A DNA stretch of 11,253 nucleotides from DATKMS01 sp041497995 (GTDB lineage Bacteria > Desulfobacterota > Binatia > HRBIN30), in the NCBI GenBank assembly GCA_041497995.1, contig JBGQHM010000221.1, positions 1 to 11,253 of the forward strand. The letters run 5' to 3'. Below, in pieces: positions 1 to 5,728 of the stretch. The position numbers and the translations under genes are program-made. The number at the start of each line of letters is the position of its first letter. Within the stretch, counting starts at the first letter, position 1. The notes below the pieces were generated by a model that saw only the letters and a program-made list of their open reading frames with translations, made no database searches and had not been told where the DNA came from.

Positions 1-150
1 CCAGCGATCTGGAACGAGCTGATAGTTGCCGAGCGCGCGCCGAAAACCCACCGCGTCGCGCAGCTTGTGACTGGCGCTCCAGACGAACAGCAGCGCCAAG
101 GCGGCGCGCAGGGTGATCCGGATGGTCGGGTCGAGACCGTCGATGCTCAT
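1..150 (-). CDS. mauE: MauE-like methylamine utilisation membrane protein, N-terminal 50 residues (cut by window edge)
   Basis: The frame starts at the ATG at 148-150 and stays open to the left edge, giving 50 residues. Its ATG overlaps the stop of the preceding amine dehydrogenase heavy-chain gene in an ATGA arrangement (147-150), so translation is probably coupled. A GGGAAGG stretch lies seven bases upstream. The peptide has a short polar start, a hydrophobic helix around residues 14-25 and then SASHKLRD, which resembles the first transmembrane segment and following basic loop of MauE/DoxX-like proteins. In known mau clusters MauE is an inner-membrane protein that works with MauD in export or disulfide formation of the TTQ-bearing light chain, and it directly follows mauB, as here. 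The assignment rests on a short N-terminus plus gene order; another DoxX-like protein is possible. Confidence 0.62.
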   Translation of the reverse strand, partial: MSIDGLDPTIRITLRAALALLFVWSASHKLRDAVGFRRALGNYQLVPDRW

Positions 151-1430
151 TGCCGTGCCTTCCCGTCCCACGGAGCGACCAGCACGTCCGTCGTCCAGCC
201 CACCGGCTCGACACGTCGCATGAAGCCGCCGTTCAACGCGTTGTAGACACCAATCGCACCGCTGAACTGAGACACCGTAAACAGCAACGGCGTGTCGTCC
301 TGCGTCACCTGGATCGAGTTGATCTCCGCTGGGACGAAGGTATCCAGCATCCAGCTGAACGTCTGGTTGAACGGCCAGGGCCAAGTCGCGCCGAACTCGA
401 TCGGGAAGCCGTAGATCGTCAGCCCCGGGCTGACCAGCTTGACGCGGTCGAGGCGCTTGCGGGACGCCAGGTCGTAGATCCAGATCTGCTCGCCGTAGTG
501 CTTGTGGGAGTCCGCGGGGCCACGATGCATAAGCGAGTACAGGCGCCCGGTGCGCTGATGCACAGCAAGGTGTTGCAGTCCGCCGATGCGCCACGTCTCA
601 GCACGCTCGGCGTCGGTGACCAGTGACCACGGTTCACCGAACTTGATCTCGGGACCGGCGACGTCGACCGGATACACCTTGCCCTCGAACGACGCGAACA
701 GCCACTGGTTGCCGTAGCGCACGGCTTTCTCGGTCACCGGGTCTTTGCGCGGATCGAAGAACGGTTCGCTGCGGGTCTTGCTCACCTCGTGCCCGTCGTC
801 GTCGAGGGTCACGGTGAACACCGACCCGTCGCCGCAGATGCTGAAGAAGCGGCGCGGGCCGGCGGAGTAGACGAGGCTGCACCCGGGCGTCAGCACCTCC
901 GCGGTGAAGACGCGCTTCTCCGCGTCGACGATGCTCAGCGACGTGCCCGTCGTCCAGTTGAACACAGCGACGAACCGATCGTCGTCCGACAGCGCCGCAT
1001 GCCCCTGCGCCACCGCGTTCGTCCCCCGTCGCGGTGGAATGACGACCTCGGCGAGGAGTGCGAGGGTGCGCGTATCGTAGATCTCGACCACGTCGGTGCG
1101 CTCGCCGTGCGTGCGGCGGGTATAGTACGTCGCCGGGACGTACATCTCCGTGCGTCGCGACGGGAAGAGCGGCAGGATGGTCCCGTACCCGCCGTTGACG
1201 AGACCGAGGAAGCGGCCGTCATCCAAGTCAATGAACGCCATGCGCGCCAGCACCAGATCCGCGACGCCCACCCAGTGTGCATGAAAGGGTTGTGGAAGCG
1301 ATTCTACCTTCCCCGGGCTCTCGGGTTGCACGTCAGCGCGGGCTGGGTTGGAGACCAACACCGCAAGCAGCAATACGAGATTGAGCAACCTGGATCTCAA
1401 CGGCGTCTCCGTGCGAGACGCGACTAACAC
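147..1430 (-). CDS. mauB: Methylamine/aromatic-amine dehydrogenase heavy-chain-like periplasmic beta-propeller protein
   Basis: The 427-residue product resembles the heavy (beta-propeller) subunit of TTQ amine dehydrogenases. Family-like segments include THGERTDVVEIYD (107-119), the paired cysteines C184 and C199 framing a FFSICGDGS strand, ETWRIGGLQHLAVHQ (278-292) and INSIQVTQDDTPLLFTVS (370-387). In the family this subunit forms a seven-bladed propeller that scaffolds the small catalytic light chain in the periplasm. A signal peptide is evident: RSR, a Leu/Val-rich core and a cleavage-like PARA-D at about residue 32. Compared with MauB as I recall it, about 35 residues (335-369, rich in Trp, Phe and Pro) are inserted before the last blade. 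The GTG at 1430 has no Shine-Dalgarno sequence. A TTG at 1398-1400 with GGAG six bases upstream gives an ideal 22-residue signal peptide and may be the real start. The MauE-like gene follows with a 4-bp overlap. Methylamine as substrate is not shown. Confidence 0.82.
   Translation of the reverse strand: MLVASRTETPLRSRLLNLVLLLAVLVSNPARADVQPESPGKVESLPQPFHAHWVGVADLVLARMAFIDLDDGRFLGLVNGGYGTILPLFPSRRTEMYVPATYYTRRTHGERTDVVEIYDTRTLALLAEVVIPPRRGTNAVAQGHAALSDDDRFVAVFNWTTGTSLSIVDAEKRVFTAEVLTPGCSLVYSAGPRRFFSICGDGSVFTVTLDDDGHEVSKTRSEPFFDPRKDPVTEKAVRYGNQWLFASFEGKVYPVDVAGPEIKFGEPWSLVTDAERAETWRIGGLQHLAVHQRTGRLYSLMHRGPADSHKHYGEQIWIYDLASRKRLDRVKLVSPGLTIYGFPIEFGATWPWPFNQTFSWMLDTFVPAEINSIQVTQDDTPLLFTVSQFSGAIGVYNALNGGFMRRVEPVGWTTDVLVAPWDGKARQ
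1407..1410 (-). promoter_or_regulatory. Candidate ribosome binding site for a TTG start at 1400
   Basis: On the minus strand GGAG lies six bases before a TTG codon (1398-1400) that is in frame with the amine dehydrogenase heavy chain. Starting there removes ten residues and leaves a textbook signal peptide beginning with basic residues. The upstream GTG alternative at 1428-1430 has only a hairpin-prone G+C-rich sequence before it. TTG starts are rarer than GTG starts, so this is a real but unproven alternative. Confidence 0.45.
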
Positions 1431-1455
1431 GGGCCGAGGCCCAGCCGCAAGCGGC
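1431..1455 (-). repeat. Two tandem small inverted repeats upstream of the amine dehydrogenase heavy chain
   Basis: Two perfect hairpins sit side by side: GGGCC-GA-GGCCC at 1431-1442 and GCCGC-AA-GCGGC at 1444-1455 (plus-strand reading). They occupy the 57-bp gap between the radical SAM gene and the heavy-chain gene. No T-run follows, so they are not a typical intrinsic terminator. They could shape translation of the downstream gene or pause transcription, or they could simply reflect high G+C. Confidence 0.4.
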
Positions 1456-1487
1456 GGGGACGGGTCTGAGTCGGAGGGAGGGGCGGC

Positions 1488-3104
1488 CTACGCCGCCCGT
1501 GGACGCTCGGCTTCTTGCTGAAGGCGCAAGCGCTCGGCCCGCGAGGTTTGCATCACACGTTCGAGCTCCGCCTCTGAGACCTGGGTGAGCTGCGCCGCCG
1601 CGTCCTTGAGGGTGCTGTGCTCGACGGCGCGGGACAGCACCTCGTTCTTGGTGGGCCCGCTCTTGTTGCCGAGGAACGGCTTGATGATCAGATAGGCCAC
1701 GTCGCGCAGCTTCATATGCCGAATGAAGCGGCGCAGCAGCCGGAGAGTCTGCAGGGGATAGTGCGTCACCTTGTAGCGGAACAGGCGCCGCAGACCGGCA
1801 GCGCGCTCGCTGTTGATCACCTCGCCGGGGAGGCAGGTGGGATCGATCTCCGAGCACTTGAAGTATTTGTACCAATCGCCCGCATCGTTCACCAAGCCGC
1901 GCGTGACGTACTCCTGCCACAGCGGTGTGCCGCGATAGACGCAGAGGCGGTTGAAGGCGAAGGTGTCCAGCCGCAGCTTCGACGCGAAGTCGAAGGTGGC
2001 GCGCATGTCCTCGACGGTTTCATCCGGGTTGCCGACGACGAAGAAGCCGTGGACGATCTCGATGCCCGCCGCTTTCGCGTTGGTGACCGCGGTCTCGACC
2101 TCGGCAAGCGTCTGCTCCTTCTTCAGCCGATCGAGCACCGCCTGGCTGCCGCTCTCGATGCCGAACATGATCGTGCGGCAGTGGGCCTTGGCCATGGCCG
2201 GGAAGAGGTGCTGCGCGGTCGAGTCGACGCGGCCCTCGCACCCCCAATGGATCGTCACGCCGGCCGCGTTGATGCCGTCGCAGATCGCCTCGATGCGCTT
2301 CGGCTGCAGCAGGAAATGGTCGTCGACGAAGTACACTCCGCCGTACCCAAGTTGCTGCAGCTGCTTGAACTCGTCGATCACGTGCTGCGGGCTGCGCGAG
2401 CGCCACTTGCCTTCGTTGAAGATTGGAATGTCGCAGAACACGCACGGCCACGGACAGCCGCGGGAGGTCTGCATGGTCGTGAAGCGTTCCATCGACAGGA
2501 CCGCCGGCACGTCAAGCGGCATCGACTCGACGAAATCCAACGGCAGGCTGTCGCGATCCGGGAAGGGCCACTGGTCGAGGTCGCGGTCCATCACGCGGTT
2601 GGGATTGCTCACCAACTGCCCGTCCTTGGCCCACGTGAGCCCGGCGACGTCCGACGGATCGTCCAACTGCTCCAGCAGATCGAGGATGAGCTGTTCGCCG
2701 TCGCCGCGGCACACGAAGTCCACCTCGGGACACTGCAGCTTGACCAGCGACGCGTTCAGCGTCGCGAACACGCCGCCGAAGGCGAGCCGCACCCGCGCGC
2801 CGGTAGCGCGGATCTGACGGGCAAGCAGCTTCGCGTAGGGGTAGCTCGTCGTACTCAAGAAGCTCAAGCCGACGAGATCCGGTTGCTGGCGCCGGATCTC
2901 GTCGATGATGAGCGCGTCCGGGGTCTCCGGATTGGCTTGGTCGAACATGACGCACTCGTGGCCGGCGCGTTTGAGCACCGCCGAGAGCGACATGATACCG
3001 ATAGGCGGAAACCCCATGACCCGGATGTTGCCGTTGGCCGCACGCGTCGCCGCCGGCAGGGCGTAGAACTGCGGGTCACGAACGTGAATCAAGAAAACGC
3101 GCAT
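1488..3104 (-). CDS. B12-binding-domain radical SAM protein, substrate unknown
   Basis: A 538-residue protein with an N-terminal cobalamin-binding-like Rossmann region (about 1-150; GFPPIGIMSLSAVLKRAGH at 31-49, LAFGGVFATLNA around 107-118, FVCRGDGEQ at 130-138). A radical SAM core follows, with the CxxxCxxC cluster motif C217, C221 and C224 inside RGCPWPCVFC. Further SAM-domain features are GGVYFVDDHF (255-264), FGIESGSQAVLDRL (314-327) and FFVVGNPDET (354-363). The overall plan is that of class B B12-dependent radical SAM methyltransferases and BchE-like enzymes. The last 55 residues are charged and helix-prone. No Shine-Dalgarno sequence is visible before the ATG, which lies 3 bp after the stop of the cysteine-rich gene, so translation is probably coupled. 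Being cytoplasmic, it could act on a lipid, cofactor or peptide. The sequence does not say which; a link to the downstream amine dehydrogenase genes is inference from position only. Confidence 0.9.
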   Translation of the reverse strand: MRVFLIHVRDPQFYALPAATRAANGNIRVMGFPPIGIMSLSAVLKRAGHECVMFDQANPETPDALIIDEIRRQQPDLVGLSFLSTTSYPYAKLLARQIRATGARVRLAFGGVFATLNASLVKLQCPEVDFVCRGDGEQLILDLLEQLDDPSDVAGLTWAKDGQLVSNPNRVMDRDLDQWPFPDRDSLPLDFVESMPLDVPAVLSMERFTTMQTSRGCPWPCVFCDIPIFNEGKWRSRSPQHVIDEFKQLQQLGYGGVYFVDDHFLLQPKRIEAICDGINAAGVTIHWGCEGRVDSTAQHLFPAMAKAHCRTIMFGIESGSQAVLDRLKKEQTLAEVETAVTNAKAAGIEIVHGFFVVGNPDETVEDMRATFDFASKLRLDTFAFNRLCVYRGTPLWQEYVTRGLVNDAGDWYKYFKCSEIDPTCLPGEVINSERAAGLRRLFRYKVTHYPLQTLRLLRRFIRHMKLRDVAYLIIKPFLGNKSGPTKNEVLSRAVEHSTLKDAAAQLTQVSEAELERVMQTSRAERLRLQQEAERPRAA

Positions 3105-3107
3105 GCA

Positions 3108-3488
3108 CTACTTCGCGGCCGGTGCCGCCTTCTTACGGGCCGCCGTCTTGGCACGCGCTGCGGGGGTCGGTGTGCGGGCGCAGCGGCAGCGGCCACAGGT
3201 GCAGATCGCTCCCTGACACTTGTCGCAAATCGTCAGTCCCGGAGTGAGCGGCGCCCCACAAGCAGGGGCCTGGCAGCGGTTCCAGTGTTTGCCCAGGTGC
3301 ATCTCGGGATGGTCGGGCACTTCGTCGAGCTCGTCGTCAGTGGCGAACAAGACCCCGAGCTTTTTCGAGCGGACGCGATAGGCAGCCGCGATGCTCGACC
3401 ACACCTCAACCTTGACGTGCTCGCCGCTGTCGCGCAGCGTGACCCAGTGCTCGGGGCCGAAGCGGGGTGATGTATCTTCTTTGCGCAT
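3108..3488 (-). CDS. Small cysteine-rich putative zinc-binding protein with a basic Lys/Ala tail
   Basis: A 126-residue protein I do not recognise as a named family. The N-terminal half (about 1-65) is a compact mixed region (EHWVTLRD, VKVEVW, KLGVLFATDDE). It is followed by eight cysteines in 32 residues: C72, C77, C88, C91, C96, C98, C101 and C103. The first four have zinc-ribbon-like spacing; the last four form a dense CTCGRCRC cluster reminiscent of metallothioneins. The final 20 residues are Ala, Arg and Lys only apart from Thr and Pro, like histone H1-type bacterial tails that bind nucleic acid. The start is well supported by AAGGAGGT five bases before the ATG, even though it lies 83 bp inside the helicase gene. 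Its stop is 3 bp before the radical SAM start. Metal binding is likely; the role is unknown. Confidence 0.8.
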   Translation of the reverse strand: MRKEDTSPRFGPEHWVTLRDSGEHVKVEVWSSIAAAYRVRSKKLGVLFATDDELDEVPDHPEMHLGKHWNRCQAPACGAPLTPGLTICDKCQGAICTCGRCRCARTPTPAARAKTAARKKAAPAAK

Positions 3489-4677
3489 AGGGGACCTCCT
3501 TGACGTGTGATGGTGTAGCTGCGGCCGTGGAGCTCAGGGTGTCATGCCGCTGCCGTGGCAGCGGGCTCCCGATGTGCCGCTCGATAGCATGTAGTTGGGC
3601 GCGCTCTTCCGGCGCGGCGAAGCTCGAGGCGTGGCCGCTGGCTCCGGCGCGTGCGGTGCGGCCGACCCGATGGACATAGTCCTCGACCGTGTGCGGCATG
3701 TCGTAGTTGATCACGCGCTGAATGTCGGCAACGTCGATCCCACGAGCCGCGATATCGGTGGCGATCAAGATGCGGTAGCGGCCACCGCGAAACCCCTCAA
3801 GCGCCTCACGCCGCTGCGACTGCGAGCGATCGGCGTGCAAGCGCTGTACGGCATGACCGGCATTGCGGAGTGTGTGCGCCAGACGATCCGTGCGGTGCTT
3901 GGTGCGCGCGAACACCAGCATCGTGCCGGCATTCTGTTCGACCAACGACAGGAGCAACGGGGTCTTATGTGTGCCCTCGACGAGGTAGACATCCTGAGTG
4001 GCGTCGCGGGGTGGCAGCGCGAGCTGGCCCACGTCGACCCGCACGGGGTTGCGCAAGTGCATCCGCGCCAGCACGCCGAGATCAGGCGGCAACGTCGCGG
4101 AGAACAGGAGTGTCTGCCGAGGTGTGGGCAACGCCGGCAAGGCGCGCATGATGCGATCGAGCTGCGGCTTGAAGCCCATGTCCAGCATGCGATCGGCTTC
4201 GTCGAGGACGACGATGCGGATGTCCTTCAACGACAGTATGCCACGTTCGAGGTGGTCGACCAGCCGGCCGGGTGTCGCGACGATGAAGGCGGGGTGGCCG
4301 CGCAGCGCGCTGATTTGCGGACCATAGGCGACGCCGCCGACGACGAGGGCCGAACGGAGGCCACACCCCAGGCGGTGCGCCCAGTGGTGTGTCTGCTCGG
4401 CTAGCTCACGTGTGGGAGCGAGGATCAAGGCGCAGCCGTTGCCGTCGGCCCCGGCCGCGGCGCGCAGGCGTTCCGCGATGGGAATGATGAACGCGGCGGT
4501 CTTTCCCGTACCCGTCTGTGCGGTGCCGATGACGTCGCGCCCGGCCAGTGCGGCCTCAATCGTCTGCGCTTGAATCGGTGTGGGGGTTTCGTAGCCGGCG
4601 GCGGCGATGGCGGCTCGCATCGGTTGAGAGAGGTGGAATTGTTCAAAGCGAGGTGTTGCGGCATTCAAGAGACTCAC
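3406..4677 (-). CDS. rhlE: DEAD-box ATP-dependent RNA helicase, RhlE-like
   Basis: A 423-residue superfamily 2 helicase carrying all the usual motifs: Q-motif region ending PTPIQ (32-36), motif I AQTGTGKT (53-60), PTRELAEQ (88-95), TPGR (135-138), DEAD (159-162), SAT (193-195), LVFARTKHRTDRL (254-266), TDIAARGIDV (307-316) and HRVGRTARAG (336-345). It unwinds short RNA duplexes in the cytoplasm; RhlE-type proteins act in ribosome assembly, RNA decay and cold adaptation. The start is a GTG at 4675-4677; the next Met (residue 20) would delete the aromatic residue upstream of the Q motif. The SD match (AAAGG) is only three bases from the GTG, which is poor. The C-terminal tail is short (about 50 residues) and basic, and its last 83 bp overlap the next gene. 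RhlE is chosen over SrmB/DbpA on core similarity and the short tail. Confidence 0.92.
   Translation of the reverse strand: MSLLNAATPRFEQFHLSQPMRAAIAAAGYETPTPIQAQTIEAALAGRDVIGTAQTGTGKTAAFIIPIAERLRAAAGADGNGCALILAPTRELAEQTHHWAHRLGCGLRSALVVGGVAYGPQISALRGHPAFIVATPGRLVDHLERGILSLKDIRIVVLDEADRMLDMGFKPQLDRIMRALPALPTPRQTLLFSATLPPDLGVLARMHLRNPVRVDVGQLALPPRDATQDVYLVEGTHKTPLLLSLVEQNAGTMLVFARTKHRTDRLAHTLRNAGHAVQRLHADRSQSQRREALEGFRGGRYRILIATDIAARGIDVADIQRVINYDMPHTVEDYVHRVGRTARAGASGHASSFAAPEERAQLHAIERHIGSPLPRQRHDTLSSTAAATPSHVKEVPYAQRRYITPLRPRALGHAARQRRARQG
3494..3501 (-). promoter_or_regulatory. Near-consensus Shine-Dalgarno sequence inside the helicase 3' end
   Basis: On the minus strand AAGGAGGT lies five bases before the ATG at 3486-3488 of the cysteine-rich gene, and the helicase frame reads straight through it. 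This is among the strongest SD sequences in the window. It fixes the start of the small gene and shows that the overlap is not just an annotation artefact. Confidence 0.75.
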
Positions 4678-4727
4678 GAACCTTTCGTTTGTGCTGGTGC
4701 GCCTATTGCAATCGGATGGCGCGTGGA

Positions 4728-4745
4728 ACCGGGTGAGACCGGGTG
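4728..4745. repeat. Short direct repeat upstream of the helicase gene
   Basis: ACCGGGTG occurs at 4728-4735 and again at 4738-4745, a 10-bp period that places both copies on the same helix face. It lies in the 125-bp gap (4678-4802) before the helicase start, about 50-70 bp upstream of it. It could be an operator or chance in G+C-rich DNA. I see no convincing -35/-10 pair in this gap. Confidence 0.25.
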
Positions 4746-4802
4746 GACTGGCACCGAGAGCGCGGATCTCACACGGCGCTGACAGTGCGTGGTGGGAAGC
4801 TG

Positions 4803-5213
4803 TCAGCCGCGCGCCTCGCGCGCCGGCGCGCGTTTCCGAGTCTGTGCGGACACGGCGATGGGGACGACATGAACATGACCACCCCGCGTGCCACTGCGGA
4901 TATCAAGCTGCTCGAGCAATGCCTCGAGCTCCGGCTCGTCGGCCGTGGCGACGCCGATGAAAAAGAGAATGCTGCTGCGGTGGCGGGTGCGGCGTTGCGA
5001 GAAGAAGAGTAGCCGTTCATGGCAGCTGCGGCGGCGCAGATCGCTGCGCAGGACCGTTTCTCCGTACGCGATTCGTCCGCGCACGGGACTGACCCGCATG
5101 ATCTCGGGAACCGGTAGGGACGCGCGCTTCATCCGCACGCAGGAATATCCGAGCTCCGTGAGGTGCGCCTCCAGTTGGCGGCGCAGATGTAGGCGTGCAG
5201 GCGAGTCGGACAT
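4803..5213 (-). CDS. Uncharacterised basic 136-residue protein
   Basis: Not recognised as a named family. The reading frame looks genuine because it sits tightly behind the preceding gene (3-bp gap) and has amphipathic secondary-structure patterns rather than shadow-like Arg/Ala runs throughout. Residues 6-35 are a likely helix plus a strand (LHLRRQLEAHLTELGYSCVRM). A central segment includes RGRIAYGETVLRSDLRRR (45-62), followed by ERLLFFSQRRTRHRSSILFFIGVA (66-89) and an acidic helix DEPELEALLEQLDI (92-105). It ends with a strand HVHVVPIAV and a low-complexity basic tail. RIAYGE...LFFIGVA faintly recalls the central strands of restriction-endonuclease-like folds, but a full PD-(D/E)xK triad is not evident. 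No signal peptide or transmembrane helix is clear. No strong SD sequence precedes the ATG, so translation is probably coupled to the upstream gene. Confidence 0.62.
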   Translation of the reverse strand: MSDSPARLHLRRQLEAHLTELGYSCVRMKRASLPVPEIMRVSPVRGRIAYGETVLRSDLRRRSCHERLLFFSQRRTRHRSSILFFIGVATADEPELEALLEQLDIRSGTRGGHVHVVPIAVSAQTRKRAPAREARG

Positions 5214-5216
5214 GGG

Positions 5217-5567
5217 TCACCGCACCGCAGCACTCGCCGTTGAATGGTCGACGACCTCGGCGACCGGTTGGCGGCGAAGATACTGAGCGCCGATCCACCA
5301 TTCGCTACCGTCGGCGAGTCTGCGAACTTGGTAGAGGAGTCCATCCCGTGAACGGGGCCGCCACGAGACGATTTCGACTTGCTGGCCGTCGATCAGATCG
5401 TTGGCCAGTGGTTTACCGTTGGCATCCATGAGGGGAACGGGGCTGAGCGTCGGGCTTCCGTGCAGCGGCCAGTGCACGAAGGCGCGCCACCCGACGCAAA
5501 AGATCGGTGCCGTCCGTGCGCGCCGCGGCGCAGGCTTCGATGGGGGCAAGTTGTCAAAGGTCGCCAT
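5217..5567 (-). CDS. Uncharacterised 116-residue protein with a C-terminal strand-rich domain
   Basis: Not recognised as a named family. I chose the ATG at 5565-5567 over one at 5609 because AGGAG lies six bases before it and the extra 14 residues look like untranslated leader. The N-terminus is Pro/Arg-rich (residues 8-20), then FCVGWRAFVHWPLHG (23-37). A segment DGQQVEIVSWRPRSRDGLLYQVRRLADGSEWWIGAQYLRR (60-99) reads as alternating beta strands with a conserved-looking Trp pair, like a small SH3/KOW-like barrel. It is 3 bp upstream of the next uncharacterised gene, and the two are probably expressed as a pair. A nucleic-acid-binding or regulatory role is possible but not shown. Confidence 0.6.
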   Translation of the reverse strand: MATFDNLPPSKPAPRRARTAPIFCVGWRAFVHWPLHGSPTLSPVPLMDANGKPLANDLIDGQQVEIVSWRPRSRDGLLYQVRRLADGSEWWIGAQYLRRQPVAEVVDHSTASAAVR

Positions 5568-5652
5568 TCTGTTCTCCTGTCGCACTGGTGAGCCCCGCGA
5601 CGCCGGCACATGGGACCGGGTCGCAGCTGCGGCCAGTCACTGTGGGCAAGAC

Positions 5653-5702
5653 GGCGCGGCGGCCACTGCAGCAACGGCTGCAATGTGGCGTGGCCGCGCG
5701 CC
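5653..5702 (-). terminator. Strong 50-nt hairpin downstream of the RRM gene (terminator-like, without T-run)
   Basis: In the 161-bp gap after the RNA-binding protein stop, GTGGCCGCGCGCC (5690-5702) pairs with GGCGCGGCGGCCAC (5653-5666) with one bulged base. Between them an inner perfect hairpin TGCAGC-AACG-GCTGCA (5667-5682) closes a four-base loop, leaving a one-sided seven-base internal loop (5683-5689). No run of T follows in the direction of transcription, so an intrinsic terminator of the usual kind is doubtful. It may instead be a partial terminator, an RNase barrier stabilising the upstream message, or an RNA-protein binding site. Base pairing was worked out by eye. Confidence 0.55.
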
Positions 5703-5728
5703 GTTGCCGACGACGGGACGTTGCGCGA

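Noticed and set aside
789..1427. A 212-codon plus-strand frame opposite the amine dehydrogenase heavy chain
   Set aside because: Arg-rich low-information translation lying antisense to a gene with a signal peptide and family motifs.
1617..3470. A 617-codon open frame on the plus strand opposite the radical SAM and cysteine-rich genes
   Set aside because: It spans two genes with clear family motifs on the minus strand, and its product is Arg/Ala/Val/Asp-rich without a recognisable domain. Long antisense frames are expected in G+C-rich coding DNA.
4743..5012. Overlapping plus-strand frames around the helicase start and the 136-residue gene
   Set aside because: Biased composition and no domain; they are opposite the minus-strand genes and their gap. 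The minus-strand frame has better structure and spacing.
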